Assembly: GCA_934667845.1 (NCBI GenBank)
Contig: CAKUMQ010000044.1
Coordinates: 1-21,563, forward strand
Origin: an uncultured Eubacteriales bacterium
GTDB taxonomy: Bacteria > Bacillota > Clostridia > Oscillospirales > Acutalibacteraceae
Length of the DNA: 21,563 bases
Reading direction: 5' to 3'
Shown here: positions 13,648 through 21,563 of the stretch, piece by piece
Position numbering within the stretch: position 1 is the stretch's first letter
How the letters are laid out: every line of letters begins with the position of its first letter
The notes under the pieces: model-generated
What the model saw: only the letters and a program-made list of their open reading frames with translations
Told to the model about the DNA's origin: nothing
Databases searched by the model: none
Position numbers and translations under genes: made by a program

Positions 13648-16182
13648 ATGTACGATCTATCTTTAAACGGCGAATGGCAGATCCGTTTTTCCACCGGACA
13701 GCGGGGCGGCTCGCCCTATGTCCTGAAGCCCGAGGAGGGCGAAGCGGGATACGACGCGGAATTTTTGGGCAAACCGCGCCGTCTGCCCGGTCATTACGCA
13801 GGCGGCGCGTGGATCCCCGCCGCCGTTCCCGGCGAGGTGCATCTGGAGCTGATGCGCGCCGGGCTGCTCGACGATCCGCGTATCGGTATTAACGTGTATA
13901 AAGCGCGCTGGGTCGAAGAAAGCGTGTGGTATTACCGCCGCACATTTTCAGCGCCGCCGGAGGCGATCTCCGCGCACAGCGTGCTTGTATTCGACGAGCT
14001 GGACCTCTCCGCCATCGTCTATTTAAACGGCGAGGAGATCGGCCGCCACGAAAACGCCTTCTGCCCGCTTGCGATCCCGCTCGACGGCAGACTGCGCGCG
14101 GGCGAAAACGAACTGGTCGTGCGGCTGGACAGCGGGCTGTTCAACGTCTGCGAAAAGCCCATACGCGACCGCTATTCCGCCACGGCGGATGCCGGGCTGC
14201 TGCTCACCAAGCGAATGTGGATGCGCAAGCCGCAGTATGAGGCGGAGTGGGACTGGTCGCCGCGTCTGCTCAACGTCGGCATTTCCGGCGGGGTGCGGCT
14301 GCTGTATGACCCCGTACTCTGCCCGCTCCAGTGGCAGGTCGCGCAGCAGGTTTCCCCCGATCTCGGCTCGGCTGAGCTGACTGCCCGTGTGTTCTGTGCC
14401 GAAAACGCCGACGCCTCCGCCGATTGCCGTCTGGAAATGACGGTGGGTCAGCAGACCGTCACGGCGGCAGGCAAGCCCGGCTGCCTTGCCGTCACGGCGC
14501 ACATTTCCGCTCCGCGCCTGTGGTATCCGGTCGGTTACGGACAGCAGCCGCTCTATCCGGTCACGCTGCGCCTGTACTGCGGCGAGCGGCTCGTCGCGGA
14601 AAAGCAGACAGAGACCGGCTTTCGGCGTGTCGAGGTCGATCAGTCGCCCCATCCGGACAAGGGTCACTATTTCTTCTTCCGTATCAACGGCAAGCCGGTC
14701 TTTTTCAAGGGCGCGAACCTCGTGCCGCTCTCGCTGTTTCCCGCCGCCGTCACCGCAGACGACTACGACCGGCTGACCGACCGCGCCTTGGAAGCCCACA
14801 TGAACATGCTGCGCATCTGGGGCGGCGGTCTGTATGAGCGGGACGCCCTCTTTTCCCTGTGCGATCGCAAGGGGATCCTGCTCTGGCAGGAATTTATTTC
14901 CGCCTGCGCCTATCCGCCCGAGGAGGATCCCGCAATGGCGGCTTCTCTGCGGGAGGAGGCGGTCTATCAGGTGCGGCGGCTCTCCGCCCACCCCTCCCTG
15001 ATCGCCTGGTGCGGCAACAATGAGCTGCCCCCCTGGGGCCATCGGCTGTATATGGAGACCTATCCGCAGATACTGCGCGAAAACGACCCCGAAAAGTATT
15101 ATCAGCCCGCCAGCCCCTATACCGACAATGACCTGCCGTTCACGCCGAAAAACAATACCGGCTGGGAATACGCCGGCGATCAGCACCCCTGGGATGTCGG
15201 CTTTTCGGACAAGGATCACCGGCACTATCGCCGGATGGCGTGCCGTTTTCCGAACGAGGGCGGCATCCTCGGTCCCGTCTGCCGTCCCTCGCTCGCCTGC
15301 ATCACCGACGGCAAGGGCGACTACACCCATTCCGTCGCGTTTGAGGCTCACGACAACATGCTCGCGTTTATGCGGGAGAGCACCACGCCCGACGAGGATC
15401 TGCGCTTCTGGCTCGGGCTTACGCCTGCGCAGCTGACGCTGGAGGAATACATAGCGGCGGGCGGCTATGTGCAGAGTGAGGGCCTGTCCGACTATATCGG
15501 CAACTTCCGCCGCCGCGCCTTTTCCTCCTCCTCGGCGATATTCTGGATGCTCAACGACTGCTGGCCCTGCTCCCGCAGCTGGACGATCTTAGACGATGAG
15601 GGGCGCCGCAATCCCTCTTTCCATGCTGTTTCCCGCGCATTCGCCCCCATCCGTCCGGTGATCGCGGAGGGAGAGGACGGCAGCGCGCAGATCCTCGGCA
15701 TCAACGACACCGACGCCCCCTTTACCGGCACATTGACCTGCGGCGTATTTTATTCGGACAAGCCGGAAGCGGGCAGACAGACGCTGTCGGTCTGCCTGCC
15801 CGCCCGCAGTGTTACGCTTCTGACTACCCTGCCCTGTGCCGTCGCCGGACAGGACGAGACCGGCAGTCTGCCCATCCCCTTTTCGCTGCTGTATGATAAA
15901 GACGGCTGCGAGCTTGCCCGCGACCGTCTGCTGACTCACCGCTATTTTGAATACCGCTTGGCTCCCCCCGTTATCCGCGCCACGCAGGAGGGAGAAGAGA
16001 CCGTGTTTGAAAGCGACCGCTATGTTATGGGGGTCTGCCTTGATCTTGACGGTGAGGACGCGCTGTCGGACAATCTGTTCGACCTGTATCCCGGCATGCC
16101 CTACCGCGTCCGCACAGCGGGGCATAATACAGTTTTGTTCACGCTCAATGACACGCTTAATCGGGGGCGGACAGTATGCTGA
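13648..16182 (+). CDS. GH2 exo-beta-mannosidase-like enzyme
   Basis: Predicted 844-residue cytoplasmic enzyme; the start follows AGGAGGA with an 8-nt spacer. It has the glycoside hydrolase family 2 layout: N-terminal sugar-binding sandwich (1 to about 215, LNGEWQIRF, AAVPGEVHLELMRAGL, DELDLSAIVYLNGEEIGRHE), Ig-like domain (to about 335), TIM barrel (about 336-660) and C-terminal beta domains. MWMRKPQYEAEWDWSP is the signature of beta-mannosidases rather than beta-galactosidases. The acid/base is E459 in AWCGNNE; the nucleophile is E537 in RFPNEGGILGP, in the place where many family members have SEFG. MLRIWGGGLYE is also typical. It should release beta-linked mannose from the non-reducing end of imported oligosaccharides. 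There is no signal peptide. Its stop overlaps the next start by 7 nt (ATGCTGA). Beta-glucosaminidase-like activity of divergent GH2 enzymes is the main alternative. Confidence 0.92.
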   Translation: MYDLSLNGEWQIRFSTGQRGGSPYVLKPEEGEAGYDAEFLGKPRRLPGHYAGGAWIPAAVPGEVHLELMRAGLLDDPRIGINVYKARWVEESVWYYRRTFSAPPEAISAHSVLVFDELDLSAIVYLNGEEIGRHENAFCPLAIPLDGRLRAGENELVVRLDSGLFNVCEKPIRDRYSATADAGLLLTKRMWMRKPQYEAEWDWSPRLLNVGISGGVRLLYDPVLCPLQWQVAQQVSPDLGSAELTARVFCAENADASADCRLEMTVGQQTVTAAGKPGCLAVTAHISAPRLWYPVGYGQQPLYPVTLRLYCGERLVAEKQTETGFRRVEVDQSPHPDKGHYFFFRINGKPVFFKGANLVPLSLFPAAVTADDYDRLTDRALEAHMNMLRIWGGGLYERDALFSLCDRKGILLWQEFISACAYPPEEDPAMAASLREEAVYQVRRLSAHPSLIAWCGNNELPPWGHRLYMETYPQILRENDPEKYYQPASPYTDNDLPFTPKNNTGWEYAGDQHPWDVGFSDKDHRHYRRMACRFPNEGGILGPVCRPSLACITDGKGDYTHSVAFEAHDNMLAFMRESTTPDEDLRFWLGLTPAQLTLEEYIAAGGYVQSEGLSDYIGNFRRRAFSSSSAIFWMLNDCWPCSRSWTILDDEGRRNPSFHAVSRAFAPIRPVIAEGEDGSAQILGINDTDAPFTGTLTCGVFYSDKPEAGRQTLSVCLPARSVTLLTTLPCAVAGQDETGSLPIPFSLLYDKDGCELARDRLLTHRYFEYRLAPPVIRATQEGEETVFESDRYVMGVCLDLDGEDALSDNLFDLYPGMPYRVRTAGHNTVLFTLNDTLNRGRTVC

Positions 16183-17642
16183 AATATCATCCCAAACACG
16201 ACCGTATGTGGGACGCATGGATCGTTTCCCACACGAATCAATTCCACCTGTTTCACCTGCAAACAAGGATTTCAGACGGTGAAGCGGATCCAAGGGGCTG
16301 GGGACACGCTGTTTCTACCGATCTTCTCCGTTGGCAGGAGCTTTCTCCGGTTATGCCGCCAACGGGAACCGAGGGTGACCGTCTTTACCGTTACACCGGC
16401 TGTACAGTAGCGGAAAACGACCGTTTTTTTACCTTTTCCACACGACGAAACGGACGTGGCGATCAGTCAATCGGTTTATCCCTTTCCGATGACCTCTTCA
16501 ACTGGACAGACTGTATGGATTCGGTGCTTACTCCGGATCCCGCTCTTTTTCTTGCCTCTCCTCTTCCCGGATGGAGCAATATTGACTGTCGGGACATGAC
16601 AATATATCCTTTAGAGCACGGCTACTGCGGCTATTTTGCCGCTGTAGAGGCAGAGAAAACACACAGTGGTGTTATCGGTGCAGCCCTCTCCGATGATTTG
16701 GTTCATTGGCACAGCCAAAAGATTGTTTATCGCGCTCCCCCCGGCAGTATAGTGGAAATGCCGGAGGTGTTCCCTTTTGACGGACGATTTGTCTTGATCT
16801 TTCTGACCGGTCAATCCTATGGCCGCATTGAACCCGACGAGCCGTTTTTCTGCCGCATGACCGGAATGGCCTTTGCCGATACCCCGCTCGGTCCATTCAC
16901 CGAAGACCGTTCTGCTGAATATTTATTGACGGGTCCGCCGGAAAGCGGCTACTCCTGCCGAACAGTCATGGTCAACGGCAAACGACGCGTACTTTATGTT
17001 GATCCCTGCTGCGGCGATGCCAGGCTGAGTCTCCCGAAAACGCTTGATGTCGGCAAAAACGGTCGGCCGCGTCTTTTTTTTGCAGAGGATCTCTGTTCCG
17101 CTCTGCGTCAAGCATCGGTCTCCTCGGATTCTCTTTTTCTTCCCCCCTCATCGTTTGCGTGGAATACCCGCAGCGGGGCATTTGAAAAAACAAACAAGCT
17201 GCTTTACGGCAGATCGACCGAAAAGGGACGTCAATTGGCTCTTATCAAGCATACGGCTCCCTATTGGGAACTGTGTGCCGACATTGTCGGGCACGCAGCG
17301 GGATGCGGTTTTTCCTTTTATGAGGCCGAAAAAAACGGAAAACCGACGGATCCGTACAAAGCACGTTCCATAGGCGTAAGTATTGAGCCGAACAAGCGAC
17401 AAATTGCTGTCAAAAGTCTGTCAGACGGGCAACTGTACACTGCACGCAGATTTACCGACAACCCCCGCGGACAGCTTCGGGCACTGCTGACTGATAATAC
17501 GCTAGAGGTTTATTGGAATAATGAACTACTGCTCAATGTCGGTCTTTCTTTGCCGGATATGTGTTTCCCCGGCTTTTTTGTTGAAAGCGGAGAGGCTGTC
17601 TTTGACAATTTTTCTGCCTATCCGCTTACCTTGCCGGATTGA
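16176..17642 (+). CDS. GH32-like five-bladed beta-propeller glycosidase
   Basis: Predicted 488-residue cytoplasmic protein. The ATG overlaps the beta-mannosidase stop, with GGGGGCGG just upstream as ribosome site. The N-terminal part resembles the beta-fructosidase superfamily (GH32/68, also related to GH43): FHLFHLQ, WGHAVSTDLLRWQEL, YTGCTV, a RDM motif (R139-D140) in place of RDP, and EMPEVFPFDG (E194) in place of ECPDLF. The usual WMNDPNG block is absent; the corresponding position reads MWDAW, with D13 as candidate nucleophile. Residues about 335-488 look like the C-terminal beta-sandwich of GH32 (VSIEPNKRQIAVKS, GQLRALLTDNTLEVYWNNELL, VFDNFSAYPL). The substrate need not be fructoside, because GH32-like enzymes lacking WMNDPNG occur in loci for other sugars. 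Its base composition is visibly lower in GC than both neighbours (31 of 60 in one line counted), suggesting separate acquisition. Confidence 0.82.
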   Translation: MLKYHPKHDRMWDAWIVSHTNQFHLFHLQTRISDGEADPRGWGHAVSTDLLRWQELSPVMPPTGTEGDRLYRYTGCTVAENDRFFTFSTRRNGRGDQSIGLSLSDDLFNWTDCMDSVLTPDPALFLASPLPGWSNIDCRDMTIYPLEHGYCGYFAAVEAEKTHSGVIGAALSDDLVHWHSQKIVYRAPPGSIVEMPEVFPFDGRFVLIFLTGQSYGRIEPDEPFFCRMTGMAFADTPLGPFTEDRSAEYLLTGPPESGYSCRTVMVNGKRRVLYVDPCCGDARLSLPKTLDVGKNGRPRLFFAEDLCSALRQASVSSDSLFLPPSSFAWNTRSGAFEKTNKLLYGRSTEKGRQLALIKHTAPYWELCADIVGHAAGCGFSFYEAEKNGKPTDPYKARSIGVSIEPNKRQIAVKSLSDGQLYTARRFTDNPRGQLRALLTDNTLEVYWNNELLLNVGLSLPDMCFPGFFVESGEAVFDNFSAYPLTLPD

Positions 17643-17667
17643 CAAAGCCGCCGCCATGACGTATACT
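17639..17667 (+). promoter_or_regulatory. Internal near-consensus promoter before the alpha-mannosidase gene
   Basis: TTGACA at 17639-17644 and TATACT at 17662-17667 are separated by exactly 17 nt. The -35 box overlaps the stop codon of the GH32-like gene (TGA 17640-17642). Transcription would begin near 17674, about 30 nt before the ATG at 17704. This is the strongest-looking promoter in the window and would let the last gene be expressed apart from the operon promoter. Confidence 0.68.
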
Positions 17668-17703
17668 TTTCCCGTATTGTATTATCGGAAAGGCGGGCTC
17701 GCT

Positions 17704-20076
17704 ATGTCCCCGAAAATTCGCACCGTTTACGTCGTCCATCACTCGCACACCGACATCGGCTACACCGATCTGCAGGAAAATGTCCTCGCACTGCAAAGCG
17801 ATCATATCCGGCAGGCGATCGCCCTGCTGCAAAAGCCGGAGAATGACGCCTTTCGCTGGAACTGCGAGACGCTGTTCTGCGTGGAGCGCTTTCTCAAGGA
17901 AGCGACCGCAGCCGAGCGGGAGACGTTTTTCCGCCTGGTGCGCAGCGGAAAGATCGGCCTGTCCGGTTCTTATCTCAATTTCTGCGACCTCGCGGACGAC
18001 CGGGCGCTTTTGCGCCGCCTGCGTCAAATGACCGCCGCGCTTTCGCGCGAGGATATCGCTCTGCGCTGTGCCATGTGCGCCGACATCAACGGCATCTCGC
18101 TCGGGCAGCGCAACGCGCTTTTGGACATCGGCGTTAAGTTTTTGTACATGAACATCCACACCTGTCACGGGTTTTACCCGCTGTATCAGAATCAGACCGC
18201 CTTCTTTTGGGAGGCCGGGGACGGGCGGCGGCTTCTCTGCTGGAACGGCGAGCACTATAACCTCGGCAACGTGCTGGGGCTGACCGAGGACACGGCGGAC
18301 GCTCCCTTTGCGCACATGTATGTCGGCAAGGACAATGAGCCGGATCCCGACCGTCGGTTTTCCCGCCGCCTGCACCGCTATCTGCACGACGTCGAAGCCG
18401 CGGGCTACCCCTACGATTTTTTGATCACCAGTGTATCCGGGCGTTTCACCGACAACGCCCCGCCGAACGATGCTGTTTTGCGGCGCATAGAGGCATATGC
18501 CCACTCTCCCGAGGCGGCTGTCGAGGTGCGTATGGTCACGTTAGACGAGCTGTATGCGGAGATTGCCGAAAAGCTGGCTAATGCACCGGCCTGGCGCGGC
18601 GATCTGCCCGACTGGTGGGCGAGCGGCATCGGCTCCGAGCCGTATGCCACAAAGCTGTACCGCGCGGCACAGCAGAAAATGCATGCCGCACAGGCGCTGG
18701 ATCCCGCTGTGTTTGACCGCTCCCCCGCGCTGACCGAGGAAGCGGATGTCAATCTTCTGCTGTATGCGGAGCACACCTTCGGTCATTCGGCATCGGTGTC
18801 CGATCCGTTCGACACCGCCGTATCCACGCTCGAGCTGGGCAAGATCAGCTACGCCGCCCGCGCTCACGCAGCTGCCACCCGGCTGTATCAGTTGGCGGTC
18901 AGCGCAAACGGCGGGAAGATCCACACCTATGCGCCCGCGGGCAAAGTGATCGCCGTCAACCCCGCAGATCGCACGCGTACGCTTGCCGCCGTCTGGGAAA
19001 TCGACGGTGCGGACGGCGCCGCCGACGTTGTCGATACAGTTACAAACGAATCGCTCCCGGCACAGACGAGCCGCACCCCGCGCGGCGTTTCGGTCACCGT
19101 TACGCTGACGCTTGCCCCGCAGGAGCGCCGCCTGCTTCGCTATACCCTGTATCAGCAGGCATTTCCCACGCTGGACACCCGCCATCCCGTATCCGGGACA
19201 GACAATGTGGCAGATCTGCTCATGCCGTTTGACCAAACCCGCGCGCTGCTGCCCTGCTGCGCCGAAAACGACTGGTTTCGCATTCTCTGGACGCCCGGCG
19301 TCGGCTTCACCTCGTTTTTCTGCAAATCGCTCGGTCTTGAATGGCTGGCGGATGCACCGTTTCGCTTTTTCACCCCGGTCTACGAGCACACCCCCGCCGG
19401 TTCCTCGCCCATGGCGGACCGCGCGCAGCTCGGGCGCAACATCCGCGGCGCCGCTGCCACTGTGCACCCCGGCGTGATGACCCGCGCCGTCTGTACGGCG
19501 CAGGGAGAGGTGTTCAGCCGCTGGAAATTCACCTTTTCCCTTGAGGGGACAACGGAGTGCCGACTTAGCCTGACGCTTTTCCGCCGGCTGCCGCGCATTG
19601 ACTTTACTCTGAAAGTCGCCAAAACGCTCTGCACGGAAATAGAAAGTCTCTATCTTCCTTTAGAACTGGCGGCAAAAGACCGCGAGCTTTGGCTGCGCAA
19701 GGGGCAGGAGGCGTTTCGCCCCGGCATCGACCAGCTGCCCGGAAGCGGTATGGACTACTACATGACCGACAGCTCTGTGATCTGCCGCCTGCCCGGCGGC
19801 ATGGTACAGCTGGATACGCCGGATGTGCCGCTGGTCACGCTCGGTGCGCTAAAACACCATCCCATCCGGCTCTGTGAAAATGCGCCGACCGACAACACCC
19901 GCCCGGTCTGCTCATGGATCATGAACAATCTCTGGGAGACCAACTTCAAACTGGATCTGTCCGGCTTCGGCGAATATCGGTATCGGCTTTTGCTGCATGC
20001 CGATACCGACCCCGAGCTGCTGTTTGATGAGGCTATGCTCCCCGCCGACGCCCCCACCTTTTTCCCCGAGGCGTAA
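17704..20076 (+). CDS. GH38-like alpha-mannosidase
   Basis: Predicted 790-residue cytoplasmic enzyme. The frame is open from 17521, but that part overlaps the GH32-like gene; the ATG at 17704 is preceded by GGAAAGGCGGG and begins MSPKIRTVYVVHHSHTDIGY, the expected GH38 N-terminus. H15 and D17 (HTD) are metal ligands in this family, D127 in MCADINGIS is the likely nucleophile and ligand, and H357/H361 in AEHTFGHS supply the distal His. The catalytic N-terminal domain spans roughly 1-260, the helical middle domain about 280-370 (KLYRAAQQKMHAAQAL), and the long C-terminal beta domain 400-790. It should cleave alpha-linked mannose using a divalent metal. The HTDIGYTD start also resembles GH38-related families of unknown specificity, so the exact linkage is unsure. 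It is last in the plus operon, 61 nt after the GH32-like stop, with a promoter of its own in that gap. Confidence 0.87.
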   Translation: MSPKIRTVYVVHHSHTDIGYTDLQENVLALQSDHIRQAIALLQKPENDAFRWNCETLFCVERFLKEATAAERETFFRLVRSGKIGLSGSYLNFCDLADDRALLRRLRQMTAALSREDIALRCAMCADINGISLGQRNALLDIGVKFLYMNIHTCHGFYPLYQNQTAFFWEAGDGRRLLCWNGEHYNLGNVLGLTEDTADAPFAHMYVGKDNEPDPDRRFSRRLHRYLHDVEAAGYPYDFLITSVSGRFTDNAPPNDAVLRRIEAYAHSPEAAVEVRMVTLDELYAEIAEKLANAPAWRGDLPDWWASGIGSEPYATKLYRAAQQKMHAAQALDPAVFDRSPALTEEADVNLLLYAEHTFGHSASVSDPFDTAVSTLELGKISYAARAHAAATRLYQLAVSANGGKIHTYAPAGKVIAVNPADRTRTLAAVWEIDGADGAADVVDTVTNESLPAQTSRTPRGVSVTVTLTLAPQERRLLRYTLYQQAFPTLDTRHPVSGTDNVADLLMPFDQTRALLPCCAENDWFRILWTPGVGFTSFFCKSLGLEWLADAPFRFFTPVYEHTPAGSSPMADRAQLGRNIRGAAATVHPGVMTRAVCTAQGEVFSRWKFTFSLEGTTECRLSLTLFRRLPRIDFTLKVAKTLCTEIESLYLPLELAAKDRELWLRKGQEAFRPGIDQLPGSGMDYYMTDSSVICRLPGGMVQLDTPDVPLVTLGALKHHPIRLCENAPTDNTRPVCSWIMNNLWETNFKLDLSGFGEYRYRLLLHADTDPELLFDEAMLPADAPTFFPEA

Positions 20077-20238
20077 ATCCGCCTCACGTTTTAACTGCAC
20101 ACTTATCTAAACGCTATGGACAGTACCGGGTACAGGTGAATAAACCGCCGCAGAAACGATTTCACGGCACACATGATGCGCCCCCGTTAACGGACAAACT
20201 GCAAACAAAAAGGAACTGTTACGGGGCGGCAACAAAGC

Positions 20239-20280
20239 AAACAGCCTTACTTCGAATTTCAAACGGAGTAAGGCTGTTTT
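20239..20280 (+). terminator. Terminator of the glycosidase operon
   Basis: A stem of about 16 bp (AAACAGCCTTACTTCG, 20239-20254, with CGGAGTAAGGCTGTTT, 20264-20279; one G-U pair) with a 9-nt loop ends in TTTT. It is about 160 nt after the alpha-mannosidase stop. The gap 20077-20238 holds no gene that I can support. Confidence 0.88.
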
Positions 20281-20517
20281 CAGTCCGACCACTTATCATT
20301 GCAGAATTACCCACACGCTGCCATATCCTGTTGACCTGCGTGCGGCATAAAAGTCCTCGCCCAATTTAGGCGCTCTATTTACAATGTCCCGCAAAAAATC
20401 CTTTGCCGTGTGTCGGGATCAGATACCCGTTTACCCCGCACCGTCCCCGGCACTTACCGATGTGCCGCGCGGTGCAGCAAAAAAGTGCACGTTTTGCTGT
20501 TTCGGGCTTTCCGTCTC

Positions 20518-20582
20518 TTTCATCCCCCCGGGGGGCGCCATCTCCTGCGTAACAAGCGGCAGCAGCAAGCTGCAGGGGACAG
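20518..20582. repeat. Dispersed repeat R1, copy 1
   Basis: The core at 20547-20582 (GCGTAACAAGCGGCAGCAGC, then AAGCTGCAGGGGACAG) matches the copy at 20886-20921 at 33 of 36 positions. The preceding sequence also shares TTTCATC and a CCCCGGGGG run, with different spacing. It contains a CAGC...GCTG dyad. Confidence 0.75.
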
Positions 20583-20848
20583 CGGGGTGCTGCCTTAATA
20601 CGCCAGCGGGCGAGCCTGTGGGGGTACAGGAGAACGCACCTTGACGCGGGGGGAATACGCCATGGCAAACCGCGCATCATCGCCAAGCCACGGCAAAAAA
20701 TGGAAGAGTACCCCGCAAGGGTACAGGAGATGTCATGCGGAGCATAGCCGCGCGGCGGCACAGTGCAACAAATGCCAGGCAGTGATTCCCCCCCCAAGAA
20801 TGATACGGAGGGACGCAGTACAGCGCATAAGCGGTAGGGCGACTACAG

Positions 20849-20921
20849 TTTCATCTCCTCCCCTCACTCCCCGGGGGCGCTCTCAGCGCAACAAGCAGCA
20901 GCAGCAAGCTGCAGGGGGCAG
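20849..20921. repeat. Dispersed repeat R1, copy 2
   Basis: Second copy of the element at 20518-20582, same orientation. The core is at 20886-20921 (GCGCAACAAGCAGCAGCAGC, then AAGCTGCAGGGGGCAG), with TTTCATC at 20849 and a CCCCGGGGG run in between. Confidence 0.75.
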
Positions 20922-21008
20922 GGCGTGGGTGGAAGGCGACGGACAGGGTAACTTCCGCAAGGCGTGTGACCGTTCCCCGGGGGGGGGAGACAGACGCGCG
21001 TGCGGACG

Positions 21009-21051
21009 CGTGTGCCATGTACAAAAACGGATCCTCCCCCATGTGAAGCGC
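21009..21051. repeat. Dispersed repeat R2, copy 1
   Basis: Begins CGTGTGCCATGTACAAAAAC and ends ATGTGAAGCGC. It shares its start, middle CCCC run and AAGCGC end with the copy at 21204-21248. Confidence 0.65.
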
Positions 21052-21203
21052 ACGATCTTCCTCAGACACGGGGCAATCCTCGCAAAACGCAGGATGATCC
21101 CCACGCCTGCCCCGCGCACTTGCCTGTTCTCTTCTCCCGCAAAGGGACGCACCTGTGCTTCCGCACGCCAGGCCCGAACGGAGGGACGCCCAGGTGCCAA
21201 GCC

Positions 21204-21248
21204 CGTGTGCCATGTATAAAAACAGAACAATTTCCCCACGTCAAGCGC
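21204..21248. repeat. Dispersed repeat R2, copy 2
   Basis: Begins CGTGTGCCATGTATAAAAAC and ends ACGTCAAGCGC. Same orientation as copy 1; it abuts the weaker third copy. Confidence 0.65.
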
Positions 21249-21290
21249 GTGCGCCATAAACAAAATCGGAGCGACTTTCGCGTGCCGAGC
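21248..21290. repeat. Dispersed repeat R2, degenerate copy 3
   Basis: Begins CGTGCGCCATAAACAAAATC, a diverged form of the R2 start. The second half is poorly conserved, so the right boundary is approximate. Confidence 0.45.
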
Positions 21291-21464
21291 ACATTCCGCT
21301 ACATGAGAGGGGAAAGCTTTCATACACACGGCAGGGGGCTGTGCCAAGCACAGCGCGCCAATGCCGGGCACAGCGCACATCTGCCAATATACCGCCACGC
21401 ACATACTGCCGGGGCACATTCCACCAGTGTGCAACATTCCGGGCGCATATTTTCCGGCATACGC

Positions 21465-21503
21465 AAAAAACAGGTCATCGGAATACTCCGATGACCTGTT
21501 TTC
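21465..21503 (-). terminator. rRNA operon terminator
   Basis: CAGGTCATCGGA (21471-21482) pairs perfectly with TCCGATGACCTG (21487-21498) around a 4-nt loop, extended by A/T pairs. On the minus strand it ends in TTTTTT (21470-21465). It lies just beyond the 5S rRNA 3' end. Confidence 0.9.
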
Positions 21504-21510
21504 TCTTGTG

Positions 21511-21563
<53 letters not shown>

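Larger units (their letters stand above)
20281..21464. other. Convergent intergenic region with repeats, no supported gene
   Basis: About 1.2 kb between the operon terminator and the rRNA terminator. Open frames here are short, rich in Cys, His, Arg and Pro, lack ribosome sites and match no family that I recognise. The DNA has long C and G runs (for example 20983-20987) and several small dyads: CAGCAAAA/TTTTGCTG (20475-20499), GTACCC/GGGTAC (20708-20724), and repeated GGGTACAGGAG near 20622 and 20719. Two repeat groups are listed separately. No tRNA-like cloverleaf was seen by eye. Confidence 0.6.

Noticed and set aside
20518..21290. Possible CRISPR array
   Set aside because: Repeats are only two or three per family, unequally spaced and diverged, with no cas genes nearby.
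20641..21494. Cys/His/Arg-rich open frames in the region beside the rRNA operon
   Set aside because: No ribosome sites, no recognisable domain, frames run through nucleotide repeats on both strands.

Overview
The window looks like a polysaccharide- or glycan-utilisation locus of a high-GC, Gram-positive gut-type Clostridia bacterium (Oscillospiraceae/Ruminococcaceae-like). This is inferred from AGGAGG-type ribosome sites, lipoprotein and NPDTG-type surface anchoring, a solute-binding protein of the carbohydrate ABC-transporter type, a GntR-DNA-binding/LacI-sensor regulator, and a 5S rRNA 3' end of clostridial appearance. No marker gene here fixes the genus.

Layout. Positions 1-12289 hold six genes on the minus strand, read right to left: a cytoplasmic member of an unrecognised, possibly glycosidase-like family (10910-12289); a 1218-residue modular wall-anchored surface protein (7180-10836); a solute-binding lipoprotein (5559-7112); two secreted, membrane-tethered paralogues of the first protein (3610-5475 and 1814-3613, overlapping by ATGA); and an exported fusion of carbohydrate-binding-like domains, a coiled coil and the start of a solute-binding domain (1-1775, cut by the left edge). 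About 200 bp of divergent control DNA (12290-12495) carries two promoters and an 11-bp-arm inverted repeat. Positions 12496-20076 hold a plus-strand operon: regulator, GH2 beta-mannosidase-like enzyme, GH32-like beta-propeller enzyme and GH38-like alpha-mannosidase, followed by a terminator at 20239-20280. Positions 20281-21464 are a repeat-bearing, apparently gene-free convergent region. The right edge is the 3' end of a minus-strand 5S rRNA with its terminator.

How the parts may work together (inference): the surface protein and the two tethered paralogues bind and trim a glycan outside the cell. The solute-binding proteins pass oligosaccharides to an ABC permease that is not in the window and is probably beyond the left edge. 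The cytoplasmic paralogue, beta-mannosidase, alpha-mannosidase and GH32-like enzyme finish degradation inside. The presence of both alpha- and beta-mannosidase-type enzymes points to a mannose-containing glycan such as an N-glycan core or mannan. The GntR/LacI-type regulator probably controls both arms from the shared intergenic region. The most novel element is the three-copy family present in two cell compartments, for which I recognise no named family.
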